This document shows, piece by piece, positions 24,613-34,012 of a stretch of DNA of 61,183 bases (position 1 is its first letter; every line of letters starts with the position of its first letter). Origin of the DNA: JAURDE01 sp965365285 (GTDB lineage Bacteria; Bdellovibrionota; Bacteriovoracia; Bacteriovoracales; Bacteriovoracaceae). Both the position numbers and the translations under genes were made by a program. Location: positions 1 through 61,183 of the forward strand of contig CBDUBC010000006.1 of assembly GCA_965365285.1 (NCBI GenBank), given 5' to 3'. Below the pieces are notes generated by a model. The model saw only the letters and a program-made list of their open reading frames with translations, ran no database searches and was not told where the DNA came from.

Positions 24613-25383
24613 ATGGATATTGGATCGGTCATTGGATTAGTTGTCGCGGTTGGTGCAATCCTCGGTTCTATCTTAAGTGCCGGTGATCTTGGTGCCTTTA
24701 TCGATATTCCCTCCGTTATTGTTGTTATTTTTGGTCTTTGTGGGGTTACCCTTGTTAAATGGCCGCTTGAATCAGTACTTGGTCTAAGCAAATTTATGAT
24801 GAAAGTCTTTTTTGGGACGACTGAGAATCCTAAAGTCACTATTGATGAAATTTGTACCTTAGCAGAAACGGCCAGAAGAGAATCAGTATTCGCTCTTGAG
24901 AAAGTGCCTATTGATGATCCGTTTTTGAAAAAAGCTTGTACTCTTGCTGCGGATAACCGACCACCAGAAGTGATTAGTTCTGTATTACAGCTTGAAATTG
25001 ATGCCATGATTGAGAGGCATAAAGTTGGAAATGATATCCTTGCTAATATGAAAGACGATGGTCCTGCTATGGGTATGATCGGGACTCTCATCGGTCTTGT
25101 TATCATGCTTGGTAACTTATCGGATCAAGCTGCTATTGGTCCTGCCATGGCCGTTGCTCTTCTTACTACATTCTATGGTGCAATTATTGCTAACGTCTTT
25201 TGTGGTCCTTTTTCTGTAAAGCTAAAATTTCGATCCAATCAAGAGTCTACCAAAATGAATATTATCATTGCAGGAGTTCTTGGTATCGTTGCCGGAGAAA
25301 ACCCAAGACTTATCAGGGAAAAGCTCAATTCATTCCTAGCACCATCGCAGAGATCTGCTGATGAAGGGGATGGAGGAGAATAA
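24613..25383 (+). CDS. motA: Flagellar motor stator protein MotA/PomA
   Basis: The 256-residue inner-membrane protein has four membrane segments, two at the N-terminus (IGLVVAVGAILGSILSAG) and two after the cytoplasmic domain, with DDGPAMGMIGTLIGLVIML and MAVALLTTFYGAIIANVF. The overall size and N-terminus are those of the PomA-like subgroup. With MotB it forms the 5:2 ion-driven stator that turns the flagellum. An AAGGA site precedes the ATG. It is followed after 4 bases by motB. I see no FliA-type promoter of correct spacing upstream. Confidence 0.93.
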   Translation: MDIGSVIGLVVAVGAILGSILSAGDLGAFIDIPSVIVVIFGLCGVTLVKWPLESVLGLSKFMMKVFFGTTENPKVTIDEICTLAETARRESVFALEKVPIDDPFLKKACTLAADNRPPEVISSVLQLEIDAMIERHKVGNDILANMKDDGPAMGMIGTLIGLVIMLGNLSDQAAIGPAMAVALLTTFYGAIIANVFCGPFSVKLKFRSNQESTKMNIIIAGVLGIVAGENPRLIREKLNSFLAPSQRSADEGDGGE

Positions 25384-25387
25384 TTAA

Positions 25388-26212
25388 ATGTCTGAAGAAA
25401 CAGAGTGCCCCAAATGTCCTGAATGTCCACCTCCTGGGTTACCCGGATGGATGGCGACATTTTCGGATCTCATTACTCTGCTTTTAACATTCTTCGTTCT
25501 TCTACTTTCTTTTGCTAAAACAGAGTCCGCAAAATATGAAGCTGCTTTGGGGTCCATTCGAAATGCTTTTGGTGGAAATGTTCTCAAGCAAGGGGAAGTT
25601 CTTCAACCTGGTAAATCACCAGATAATCAGCCGGTGATGATGGAAAGTTCTGAAATTCTAAAACCTTTTCCTATTGAGTTCCTCACTATGGAAGGAATGT
25701 TTGATAAGCACGAGATCAATAGAGAGAGTGCAGAAGACCTTGATCAAATGAAAAGTGATCTTCAAGAATATGATCTACAGAATAATGTAACCATTTATGA
25801 GATGGCAGAAGGTATAAAAGTCCGAATTAATGATAAGATCTATTTTAAAGAGGGATCCGTTCGCATTGAAGAGATTTCTGTTGAAGTCTTTGAAAAGCTT
25901 GTGAAACTTCTTGCAAATAAAAACTGGACTCTCTTTGTTGAAGGTCATGCTAGTAAAGGGGAAGTCTCCTCTGATGGTTCAAGAGATGCTTATATCTTGT
26001 CTTCACTAAGGTCAGCTGCTGTTACCAAAGCAGTTGTTCGTCGTGGTGTCCAGGCTTCTAGAGTATCGGCCGTTTTTTATGGAGACTCTCGTCCGGAAAG
26101 AATTCCGGGTAAATCTGAGTTCGAAATTCAAGAGATGAGCCGAAGAGTTGAATTCATCTTAAGAAAAACTGATCTAAGAACTGAAGGTCGTGCAGTTCCT
26201 TCTCAGCCATGA
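25388..26212 (+). CDS. motB: Flagellar motor stator protein MotB (PomB-like)
   Basis: The 274-residue protein begins with a cysteine/proline stretch, CPKCPECPPPGLPGWM, then the single membrane helix FSDLITLLLTFFVLLLSF with the ion-binding aspartate after FS. The N-terminus CPPPGLPxWM resembles sodium-type PomB. A plug region follows, then an OmpA/MotB peptidoglycan-binding domain (about 150-260: LFVEGHAS, SLRSAAVTKAVVRRGV, FYGDSRPE, EIQEMSRRVEFIL). Sodium drive is an inference from the PomB-like N-terminus. GGAGGAG upstream gives strong translation. Confidence 0.92.
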   Translation: MSEETECPKCPECPPPGLPGWMATFSDLITLLLTFFVLLLSFAKTESAKYEAALGSIRNAFGGNVLKQGEVLQPGKSPDNQPVMMESSEILKPFPIEFLTMEGMFDKHEINRESAEDLDQMKSDLQEYDLQNNVTIYEMAEGIKVRINDKIYFKEGSVRIEEISVEVFEKLVKLLANKNWTLFVEGHASKGEVSSDGSRDAYILSSLRSAAVTKAVVRRGVQASRVSAVFYGDSRPERIPGKSEFEIQEMSRRVEFILRKTDLRTEGRAVPSQP

Positions 26213-27063
26213 TTTCGCTTTGTTTTCTCCATTCTTACACTTCTCTTGAAGAAGCGTTAATCCAAACGATAGGAATTAGCCGAAGTAAATTAAAAAAGGG
26301 AAAAATCTCTAAAAAGTTTTTGAAGAAAAAAATCCTTGAAAAAGATCAGGTAGAGATACCTGAAGATCTTATTAATCTAGGGATGATTAATCCTCGCTAC
26401 CATGGTCCAGATATTAAAATTATAAAAGAAGATGAGTTTTTTCTTGTTTTAGAAAAACCTCCACAAGTTCATTGTCATCCCTTGCTCTATAGTGATCAAA
26501 TCAATTGTCTAAGCTTTATAAGAGAAAGATATGAAAATAAAGAAATTTTAAATATTGGGAAGGACTTTGCTGAGAAGGGACTTCTTTATAGACTTGATTA
26601 TGAAACATCGGGAGTACTAGTCTATTGTAAAAGTGATTCTCTTTTTACAGAGATAAGGAAAAAGTTTAAAGATTTTTTTAAACAAAAGATTTATCAAGTA
26701 GTTGTGGAAGGGAATTTACAAAAACTTGGAGTTTTAGAAGATTATCTTATTCCTGTCGGAAAAAACGGACATAAAATGGCCGTAGTTAATCATTCTCAAG
26801 GGGCCCCAGCATCTCTTGAAATTTTAGAGACTGATTATAACGAAAAAAGAGATATCAGTTTTGTTCGAGTGGCCCTTCACTCTGGACTTCGTCACCAAAT
26901 CCGTGTTCAACTCGCGAACTTGGGGCATCCTATCGTAGGTGATCCCCTTTATGGAAAAAAAGGGGGGCGACTTATGCTTCATGCTAGGAAGTATGATTTT
27001 GAAATGGATGATTGTAGGGAGACCTTTGAGTCTGACTTTGATCTATTTAGTCTTTTCCTCTGA
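26209..27063 (+). CDS. RluA-family pseudouridine synthase
   Basis: The 284-residue protein overlaps motB by 4 bases (ATGA). An N-terminal S4-like region (SRSKLKKGKISKKFLKK) is degenerate. The catalytic domain has LLYRLDYETSGVLVYCKS with the catalytic aspartate; the first residue of the usual HRLD is tyrosine here. The downstream motifs SGLRHQIRVQLANLGHPIVGD and RLMLHARKY are complete. It isomerises uridine to pseudouridine in rRNA or tRNA; which site is unknown. Its link with motAB is probably positional only. The 3' end overlaps the convergent gene by 21 bases. Confidence 0.9.
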   Translation: MISLCFLHSYTSLEEALIQTIGISRSKLKKGKISKKFLKKKILEKDQVEIPEDLINLGMINPRYHGPDIKIIKEDEFFLVLEKPPQVHCHPLLYSDQINCLSFIRERYENKEILNIGKDFAEKGLLYRLDYETSGVLVYCKSDSLFTEIRKKFKDFFKQKIYQVVVEGNLQKLGVLEDYLIPVGKNGHKMAVVNHSQGAPASLEILETDYNEKRDISFVRVALHSGLRHQIRVQLANLGHPIVGDPLYGKKGGRLMLHARKYDFEMDDCRETFESDFDLFSLFL

Positions 27064-27555
27064 TTTATTTTTTTCAATCACTTGAACAGTTCTTTTAATA
27101 TGAGCAAGGATAAGCTCCTTATCCGTGAGAGTTTGAAGTTTTACGAGATCCTTTCCCTCTGTGATAGCGGAAACGGGTCCTTGAGGGGCATCCAAAACAA
27201 GTTTAATTAGAAAGGTTCTCTCTAGGTTATCTCCTGGAGAATTTTGAGCAACAACCATAAGATTATTTGCGAGTTCTCCATAAATAAACTTTTGATAGGA
27301 AGCAGGATCTTTAAGTTTTTTAGTAAATAATTTTGATTTGGCCATAACAGTCAGATTGTTACTATCACACCCTGAGCTCCAGTCTTTGGGTATATTTCGA
27401 CTTAGCTTAATATTTAAGGCCGTACAACTAGTGGCTTTTAGAAGCTCGGCCCTTTTTGAGAAATAACCCTTCTCATAAAGCTGATAAATAAAAATATAAG
27501 CAAAGAGAATGCCAACAATTAAAAGGGGTTTATTTAATAATTTTTTTGAAATCAT
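27043..27555 (-). CDS. Uncharacterised single-pass membrane protein
   Basis: The ATG at 27555 is preferred over a GTG at 27561. Residues 7-27 form one hydrophobic helix (LLNKPLLIVGILFAYIFIYQ), followed by about 140 mostly polar residues with two conserved-looking cysteines (SCTALN, SGCDSN), so the bulk is probably periplasmic. I recognise no domain. It is convergent with the pseudouridine synthase (21-base overlap) and divergent from the WYL-like gene. Confidence 0.6.
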   Translation of the reverse strand: MISKKLLNKPLLIVGILFAYIFIYQLYEKGYFSKRAELLKATSCTALNIKLSRNIPKDWSSGCDSNNLTVMAKSKLFTKKLKDPASYQKFIYGELANNLMVVAQNSPGDNLERTFLIKLVLDAPQGPVSAITEGKDLVKLQTLTDKELILAHIKRTVQVIEKNKSEEKTK

Positions 27556-27650
27556 ATACACCTATTATTACATAACTTGGGCAGAAATGACTAAGGCCAG
27601 AAAATTAAAACCCGATCAAAACAGTAGGAAATATAAGGACTTGAATATAC

Positions 27651-28625
27651 ATGCTTACTAAGTCACTTCTATTTAATAATAACTTTTGGGAAATCATCGC
27701 TTTGATTGCTCGATCTGATAATCAAGAGAATCTCGAGCGAGTTTTTAAGGAGGTTCCTCTCTCCCATAAAGAGCTTGATCAGATTTTTGAGTTTATCCAA
27801 AGCTTTGATTTTGATATTCGAATTAAAAGAAACGGAACGTCTCATATAATTCAAATTCCTTGTCAAAAGGAAAAATTACAATTTATTCTTTCTTTCTCTG
27901 ACTGGCTCTCCTTACAATATCATTTTATTAACTCAGAACCTGAGGCAGAACAATACTTTAAGAAGTTTGTGACCAATAAAATTGAAGAAATTAAACTAAA
28001 ATTCCCTGGTTATAACTTTTTTAATTTCCCGGATCATAAAAAACCAGGCTCCGATTTTCCTGAACTTCGAAATATGTTGGGAGAAAGTTTTGTAGAGAGT
28101 TTAGAGGCTTGCATCTTTGATGGGCTAAGCTTAACAGCCAACTTTAGAAACGGACAAAGTATTGATCTATATCCCAAAAGAGTTCTTTTTATTGAAGATA
28201 ATCTTTCTCTTGTAGGGGAAGATATACATGATAAATGTCTAACATATTTCTCCCTGAGAGATCTAAAAAGTTTTCAAACTTTAAAAGATAAAAAGTATAA
28301 ATCCAATTTTACGAATCTTGAAATTAATGATTTTATATCACAAATTCGAAAGATGAATGGAAAAGAGGTGAGACTTATCTTAAGAGTTATCCCAGGGGAA
28401 GAGGTAGAGCTCAACCCTCCTTTTCATCTTATGGGAAATCCCTGTTTAATCACAAACTTTCAAGGGCAGAAAATATACGCAGCGACTGTTGAAATTACGG
28501 ATGAGTTTTTCAATTGGTATCATGAGAATTCTCAAACACTTGAAATTATTGAACCCATTAAGATTCAAGAAGCATATCAAGATTTTCTTTCTCGTAAAAC
28601 AGAGCTTTTCAAAAAATCTGCATAA
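27651..28625 (+). CDS. WYL-domain-like protein, possible divergent regulator
   Basis: This 324-residue protein has no close family I can name. The middle (LTANFRNGQSIDLYPKRVLFI then LVGEDIHDKCLTYFSLRDL) follows the WYL pattern of a small Sm-like barrel. The C-terminus (VRLILRVIPGEEVEL, later FFNWYHENSQTLEIIEPIKI) resembles the WYL C-terminal extension. The N-terminal 80 residues could be a diverged winged helix but lack an obvious recognition helix. WYL proteins usually bind nucleotide or nucleic-acid ligands and regulate transcription. The assignment is from pattern only. Confidence 0.5.
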   Translation: MLTKSLLFNNNFWEIIALIARSDNQENLERVFKEVPLSHKELDQIFEFIQSFDFDIRIKRNGTSHIIQIPCQKEKLQFILSFSDWLSLQYHFINSEPEAEQYFKKFVTNKIEEIKLKFPGYNFFNFPDHKKPGSDFPELRNMLGESFVESLEACIFDGLSLTANFRNGQSIDLYPKRVLFIEDNLSLVGEDIHDKCLTYFSLRDLKSFQTLKDKKYKSNFTNLEINDFISQIRKMNGKEVRLILRVIPGEEVELNPPFHLMGNPCLITNFQGQKIYAATVEITDEFFNWYHENSQTLEIIEPIKIQEAYQDFLSRKTELFKKSA

Positions 28626-28640
28626 CGCTATTATCATTCA

Positions 28641-29207
28641 ATGAAAGATCAGTCTAAGATGTTTTTCTTTTTATCCTTTATTCCCGCAATGGCCTATTGG
28701 TTTCTAGAAGAGAATTACTCTATTCGAATTGCCGCACTCGGTGGTGTAGGACTTGCTGTTATTGAAATCATTTTAGAGAAATTGATTATTAAAAAAGTTC
28801 ATAAAATATCTGTCTTTAATTTTGTTTTAATCGTATTTCTTGGAAGCCTTTCGTTTATAGGTGATGATGGAATATGGTTTAAGCTTCAACCCTGTCTGAC
28901 CGGTCTTACGATGGGTGGAGCGATGACTTATTTTTCTTATAAGGGTAAAGGGCTGGTGTTTGAATTTGCTCAAGAGATGGGTATGAATCAAGGTCCTATT
29001 CAAGCGTTTGTACTTCCCCTGATGGAAAAGCATCTGGCTTATTTTATGGTTGGTTACGGCGCCTTTATGGGGGGAGTGAGTTTTATGGCAACGACTTCAA
29101 CTTGGTTGTTTTTTAAAACCGTTGGCTTTTATATATCGGCCTTTGTCTTCTTTCTAATTGAAATGGTTTTCATTAGGACGAGAGTCATTAAGACTTTTGG
29201 CTCTTAA
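28641..29207 (+). CDS. YciB/IspZ-like inner-membrane protein
   Basis: The 188-residue protein has about five hydrophobic segments and the pattern FNFVLIVFLGSLSFIGDDGI followed by WFKLQP. This resembles the YciB (intracellular septation protein A) core, where a strand-helix FGGLTL... is followed by a polar F.KWKP. YciB influences envelope integrity and septation. It starts 15 bases after the WYL-like gene. The 3' end overlaps the convergent DAHP synthase gene by 20 bases. Confidence 0.7.
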   Translation: MKDQSKMFFFLSFIPAMAYWFLEENYSIRIAALGGVGLAVIEIILEKLIIKKVHKISVFNFVLIVFLGSLSFIGDDGIWFKLQPCLTGLTMGGAMTYFSYKGKGLVFEFAQEMGMNQGPIQAFVLPLMEKHLAYFMVGYGAFMGGVSFMATTSTWLFFKTVGFYISAFVFFLIEMVFIRTRVIKTFGS

Positions 29208-30276
29208 AGAATTCAGTTTGTTTTTTTACAGACTCCGCATGGATTGCACCAAAAATTTCCTCCATATAGTCTTTTTTAAGGCCATAATTCATTCCAAGCT
29301 GAGTGCGTTGATTGAGAATCTCATCCATTCTTTTTTGTTGAAATGCCGTAACGTTTTTTTCCAATTTTAATTTTGCAATTTGATCGACAACCTCCATTCT
29401 TTGGGCCAAGGCCTCAATAATATCAGTATCAATCACATCAATACGGTCTCGAAGGACTTCAAGAGTTCTTTCAAATTCTACATCAGGACTAGACTCATTC
29501 TTATAATTGAGCTCTTTAAGAATTTCAAAAAGTCTTCCTGGCGTAACTTGTTGTTTGGAGTCGGAAAGGGCCTTGTCAGGGTGGATATGAGTCTCAATCA
29601 TAAGGCCATCCATGTGTATATCCAAGGCCTTTTGACAAACATCGAGAATGGTATCTCTTTGTCCACAAATATGGCTTGGATCACAAATGATGGGAAGATT
29701 AGGGTAGTGGTGTTTAAGTTCTATAGGAATTTTCCAAAGCGGTCGGTTTCTATATTTTGAATCAATAGAGGAAGAAAATCCTCTATGAATTCCCATAATT
29801 TTTTTAATCCCAGCTTTAGAAATTCTCTCAATCGCCCCAATCCAAAGAGAAATATCTGCATTGATTGGATTTTTAATCAGAACAGGAATATCAACTCCCT
29901 TTAAGGAATCTGCTATTTCTTGAACCGCAAAAGGGTTGGTGGTTGTTCGAGCCCCAATCCATAGGACGTCAAGCTCTGCTTTTAAGCAAAGCTCTACATG
30001 TTGAGCATTGGCGACCTCTGTACCGACAAGAAGTCCTGTTTCTTTTTGGACTTCTTGAAGCCAAGGAAGTGCTTTTTCTCCCACTCCTTCAAAAGAGTTT
30101 GGTCGAGTACGCGGTTTCCATACTCCCGCTCGGAAGATTTGAACTTGGTCGATGCTTTTGAGCTCTCTTGCGGTACTAAGGACTTGCTCTCTGCTTTCAG
30201 CAGAGCAAGGCCCTGCAATAATCACAGGGCGCTTCAGTCCTTTAGACCAATCTTTTAGAGAGCTAAATTCAGTCAC
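29188..30276 (-). CDS. Bifunctional DAHP synthase / chorismate mutase
   Basis: Residues 1-255 are a DAHP synthase of the KDPS-like group: IIAGPCSAESREQ, FRAGVWKPRTRPNSF, GTEVANAQH, WIGARTTTNPF, VLIKNPIN, and metal ligands in CDPSHICGQRD and ETHIHPD. Residues 270-362 are an AroQ-type chorismate mutase (LRDRIDVIDTDIIEALAQRM, IAKLKLEKN). Fused in this order, the mutase part often acts as the feedback sensor. It catalyses the first shikimate step and prephenate formation. The GTG start at 30276 overlaps the ankyrin gene's TAG by one base, so the two genes are translationally coupled. Confidence 0.93.
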   Translation of the reverse strand: MTEFSSLKDWSKGLKRPVIIAGPCSAESREQVLSTARELKSIDQVQIFRAGVWKPRTRPNSFEGVGEKALPWLQEVQKETGLLVGTEVANAQHVELCLKAELDVLWIGARTTTNPFAVQEIADSLKGVDIPVLIKNPINADISLWIGAIERISKAGIKKIMGIHRGFSSSIDSKYRNRPLWKIPIELKHHYPNLPIICDPSHICGQRDTILDVCQKALDIHMDGLMIETHIHPDKALSDSKQQVTPGRLFEILKELNYKNESSPDVEFERTLEVLRDRIDVIDTDIIEALAQRMEVVDQIAKLKLEKNVTAFQQKRMDEILNQRTQLGMNYGLKKDYMEEIFGAIHAESVKKQTEFFKSQKS

Positions 30277-32423
30277 TATCGTTTTCCTCCAGCAGCTTTG
30301 AGAAGTCGTCTCATTTTATAGTGAGAGAATCTTTGACCAAAGGTTACATATCTAAGGGCAGTCTCACCGTTTTTGTCTTCAAGGTTTACATCAACACCGA
30401 TATTTATGAGAAGTTCAACCATATCTACTCTTGTGTCATCAGGTCTAGAGCCAGAGCCTACAATGGTAAGATGGATTGCCGACCTTGATTGCAGATCGAC
30501 TTTATTGAGATCACTGCTTTCTAGCTTCATTGTTAGAAGAGATCTTAGGAGGTCAATATTTCCAACTCTAGCGATATGAAGAAGTGGCGTTTCTCCAAGA
30601 TCATTGGTCTTATCAAAAGCGGGACCGAAAGAGAGTAGGGTTGTAAAAATTTGATTATTTCCAAAATCAATCGTTTGGTGAAGGTAAGGAGTTGGGTTTG
30701 CACCAAGCTTAAGGAAGGTTGCAATGACCTCTGCATTTTGGTTTTGGAAAACCATAGCAAGAATCTCATCAGGAGTTAATCCGATCTTTTTACCAGTTGG
30801 ATCAGCACCTTTTTTGACTAGGACACTCATCTTATGAAGGTCTGATGCTTTAGCGGCTTCAACGAACTGTCTTGTCAGTTGTCTAATTTCAGCAGGTCTG
30901 TTGGAAATCTCTGTTGCAGCACCACCAAAGTTAGAGGCTTTTTTACCAAGCTTTTTCCATTTATTTTTTACTTTGGTTGAGTGAGCGTCTTTTTTCAGTT
31001 CTTTTAAAAAGACCTTTGCATAGACGTCTCCCATTGTACTTCTTCTAAGCTTTCTTTTAAGAAACTTTTGTCTTTTGGCCTTTCGAATCCTTGTTTCAAG
31101 TGCCTTTTTTGCAGCTTCAATAACAAACTGTCTTTTGATGATTTCCTTTTTTGAGGCCTTCATCATTTTAGATTTTGTTACTTCAACTTTTGCTTTTCTA
31201 ATAAACTCTCTGGCATGAATTCTAGAGTGACCAAGCTTTTTAATTTTATCTATTTTGTCTTCCCAAAGAGATGGTTTGGCATAGGCAATAGACTTGTTAT
31301 AAATGTCCTCTAATGGAGCAAAGAATCCTTTAAAATTAGGAACATCTTCATCCCAGATAAAGTCTGGTCTTTCAAAGCTCAACCATCGTCCACCGATGAT
31401 TTCATCATCTTGATTAAGTTCAAGTTGGTATTTGTATTGCACAACCTTTAGAGAATCTCGAGTGGAAACAGTTCTTTGGTAGTGTTGTCCTACTTCGGCG
31501 ACATATCGAACCCACACTTGAACTACCACTTCTGATACGGTTCCTGGCGCAGCTTCATCACTTGCCCCTGATCTTCTACTTAATTCTTTTACATAATAAG
31601 CTTCAATCGGTTGGTTCCAAACTTCAGCATCTCTGGTGATATCAATAATGAAAGATCTATCTTTTAAAGCAATTCTATTAGTGAGGATCACATGGAATGC
31701 CCCGGCGTTCACATCTTCGCAACTTTTTGAGTTAATCTGCTCAAGAAATTGTTCTCTTGTAATTTCTCCGGCCTTTAGTTTTTTCTCAAGCTCTTTAAAG
31801 TCAAGGTAGCATCTTGAGCCAAGAAATCTCTGATTTGTTGCAGGTAATACGTGACCTTTTAGAGTAAGAAGAGCTTTGATGTCAGAAGTATAGAAAGGAA
31901 TTTTGATTCCGTCCTTATTTGTCATCACAACGGGATCAGGTTCAATGTATTGATAAGTTGCTGGTGCCCAAGAGTGGCATAGACCTTCCCAAGTTGGGAT
32001 TGTGTATCCTGGTTGATACATTTCTGAACCTTCAACCGTTTTTAGAATTTGAGTTCTATTTCTTTCGTAAGTGGTTACGGGGTAATCAGTTCTTCCGAGA
32101 TAGATATCGTATTTTTCAGCAGGAGAGAGATAGGAAAGTTCCCTCTCACTGAAAGAGTTAAAATTTCTATTGAGTTCATACCCGTACTTTACGTTGTCTG
32201 CTCGTGATGGATAGCCGTAACGATAGGTGAGTCCGCCCTTATAGGTGGGCCAGTAATCACCACTCCAAGGAGTGCTTTTGAGTTGGCCTCTTTTAGGAAG
32301 TTGGTCATATTTTCTTTCAAGCTCTTCGTAAAAAAGCCCTGGGTTATTATTACGATCCCATCTAGAGAAACCATGGGAAACTGATGCAGAGATTAAGCAG
32401 AGAAGTAAAATAAGTAATTTCAT
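30276..32423 (-). CDS. Exported transglutaminase-elicitor-like protein with ankyrin repeats
   Basis: The ATG at 32423 with AAAGGA upstream starts a signal peptide (MKLLILLLCLISASVSHG); 715 residues follow from there. Residues about 95-275 match the transglutaminase-elicitor family (GP42-like): LSPAEKYDIYLGRTDYP, WEGLCHSWAPATY with Cys149, GAFHVILTN with His244, and IIDITRDAEVWNQP with candidate Asp261. Residues about 410-490 are very basic and helical. Residues about 540-715 hold four or five ankyrin repeats (for example LGETPLLHIARVGNIDLLRS and KNGETALRYV). It is likely exported with a transamidase or protease-like core. The fusion to ankyrin repeats is unusual. Confidence 0.82.
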   Translation of the reverse strand: MKLLILLLCLISASVSHGFSRWDRNNNPGLFYEELERKYDQLPKRGQLKSTPWSGDYWPTYKGGLTYRYGYPSRADNVKYGYELNRNFNSFSERELSYLSPAEKYDIYLGRTDYPVTTYERNRTQILKTVEGSEMYQPGYTIPTWEGLCHSWAPATYQYIEPDPVVMTNKDGIKIPFYTSDIKALLTLKGHVLPATNQRFLGSRCYLDFKELEKKLKAGEITREQFLEQINSKSCEDVNAGAFHVILTNRIALKDRSFIIDITRDAEVWNQPIEAYYVKELSRRSGASDEAAPGTVSEVVVQVWVRYVAEVGQHYQRTVSTRDSLKVVQYKYQLELNQDDEIIGGRWLSFERPDFIWDEDVPNFKGFFAPLEDIYNKSIAYAKPSLWEDKIDKIKKLGHSRIHAREFIRKAKVEVTKSKMMKASKKEIIKRQFVIEAAKKALETRIRKAKRQKFLKRKLRRSTMGDVYAKVFLKELKKDAHSTKVKNKWKKLGKKASNFGGAATEISNRPAEIRQLTRQFVEAAKASDLHKMSVLVKKGADPTGKKIGLTPDEILAMVFQNQNAEVIATFLKLGANPTPYLHQTIDFGNNQIFTTLLSFGPAFDKTNDLGETPLLHIARVGNIDLLRSLLTMKLESSDLNKVDLQSRSAIHLTIVGSGSRPDDTRVDMVELLINIGVDVNLEDKNGETALRYVTFGQRFSHYKMRRLLKAAGGKR

Positions 32424-32587
32424 CCTGATCCTTTGCGTTCTTGAATTTAATGTTGCAGGTAGCCTCATATCATGAGGGCACCAGAGAGGCTAATAATTTT
32501 GGTTTATACGCGATGCATTACTTTGTCTAACTTGCTAATAAATAAAGGACAACTTATAGTCTCAGCATATCGTTTCGAGGAGTGCAA

Positions 32588-34012
32588 ATGGCGCAAAATT
32601 TACTTAAAGTCCTAAAGTCCCTAAATCTAAATGCAGATTGGATTGGCTTTAGACAAGTTACCAAAAAAAAGAAAACATTTACCGTTAGAAACGGCTATCC
32701 AGACTACTCAGGAAGCGTTCTCGATAAAGGTGTGATGGTCGAAGTCTTAAAGGGTGGGCAGTTTGCCTACTGTGCAACAGCGGACTTAACTCCAGCAGGA
32801 CTTAAAGCAGCTGCTGAATATGCTCTAAAACTTGCTGAAAAAGCGAGTGCCTATAAGTTATTTGATTTTAGTCTCAAGCACCGACCAAAGGCCGTAGGCG
32901 AATATAGATCACCGGTCGTAGACGCCTTTAATTCAAAATCTGATGCCGATATTGTTGATTTTCTATGCCTCACAAGTGATCAAATCCAAAAGGTAAAAGG
33001 AATAGACAATAGCCTAGCAAATATCATGCTCGTTGATAGCCAAGTTGAATTCGTAAGCACCAATGGTTCTGATTTTAGAAGTCAAACTAATATGGTTTCT
33101 TACCAACTAAGTGCTACCGCAGCTAAAAATGGCGAGTCTCAAACAAGAACATGGTCTGGAAATGGCCAGATGGGGCTCGAATTTATGGATAAAGAGCTCT
33201 TTCAAACGGAGGCCACTAGAATTTCAACACAGGCCTTGGAACTTCTAGATGCCCCTAACTGCCCTGAAGAGGCAATGGATCTTCTCATTGATCCAGACCA
33301 AATGGTACTTCAGGTTCACGAATCCATAGGGCATCCACTTGAATACGATAGAATCCTTGGTGATGAGAGAAATTATGCCGGATGGAGTTTTGTTAAACCT
33401 GAAGATTTTGGAAAACTTCAATATGGTCCTCAAATCTTAAACGTGACTTTTGATCCAACGGTCTCTAATGAGCTCGCAAGCTACAAGATTGATGACGGTG
33501 GGGCAGAGGCGACGAGAGAATATATTATCAAGGAAGGAGTTCTACAAAGAGGTCTAGGAGGTTTAGAAAGTCAGGAACGACTTGGACTTCCAGGAGTTTC
33601 TAATTTTAGAAGTAGCTCTTGGAATCGAGCTCCTATTGATCGAATGGCGAATATCAATGTAGAGCCAGGAATTAACTCAGTTGAAGATATGATCAAGAGT
33701 GTAGATAAAGGAATTTTTATGCACACTAATAAATCATGGTCTATTGATGATTATCGAAATAAATTTCAGTTTGGCTGTGAATACGCCCAACTTATTGAAA
33801 AAGGGAAACTCACCAAAGTCGTTAAAAATCCTTGTTATAGAGGAGTAACTATTCCATTTTGGAATAATTTAAAAATGGTGGGTAATAAAAAATCAATGGA
33901 AGTCAGTGGGTCCTTTTACTGCGGTAAGGGAGAGCCTAACCAGGTCATTCAAGTTGGTCATGCGGTACCAGCTTGTCTATTTAGTAACATCGAAGTTTTT
34001 GGAGGAGCTTAA
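32588..34012 (+). CDS. tldD: TldD metalloprotease subunit
   Basis: The 474-residue protein carries the TldD zinc motif HESIGHPLEYDR and the closing blocks of the family (GGLESQERLGLPGVSNFRSSS, VIQVGHAVPACLF). With TldE it forms the cytoplasmic TldD/E protease that trims peptide substrates such as microcin precursors or toxin-antitoxin proteins. The start is ATG at 32588, with AGGAG at 32578-32582, not the GTG at 32582. The stop overlaps the tldE start by one base. Confidence 0.95.
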   Translation: MAQNLLKVLKSLNLNADWIGFRQVTKKKKTFTVRNGYPDYSGSVLDKGVMVEVLKGGQFAYCATADLTPAGLKAAAEYALKLAEKASAYKLFDFSLKHRPKAVGEYRSPVVDAFNSKSDADIVDFLCLTSDQIQKVKGIDNSLANIMLVDSQVEFVSTNGSDFRSQTNMVSYQLSATAAKNGESQTRTWSGNGQMGLEFMDKELFQTEATRISTQALELLDAPNCPEEAMDLLIDPDQMVLQVHESIGHPLEYDRILGDERNYAGWSFVKPEDFGKLQYGPQILNVTFDPTVSNELASYKIDDGGAEATREYIIKEGVLQRGLGGLESQERLGLPGVSNFRSSSWNRAPIDRMANINVEPGINSVEDMIKSVDKGIFMHTNKSWSIDDYRNKFQFGCEYAQLIEKGKLTKVVKNPCYRGVTIPFWNNLKMVGNKKSMEVSGSFYCGKGEPNQVIQVGHAVPACLFSNIEVFGGA

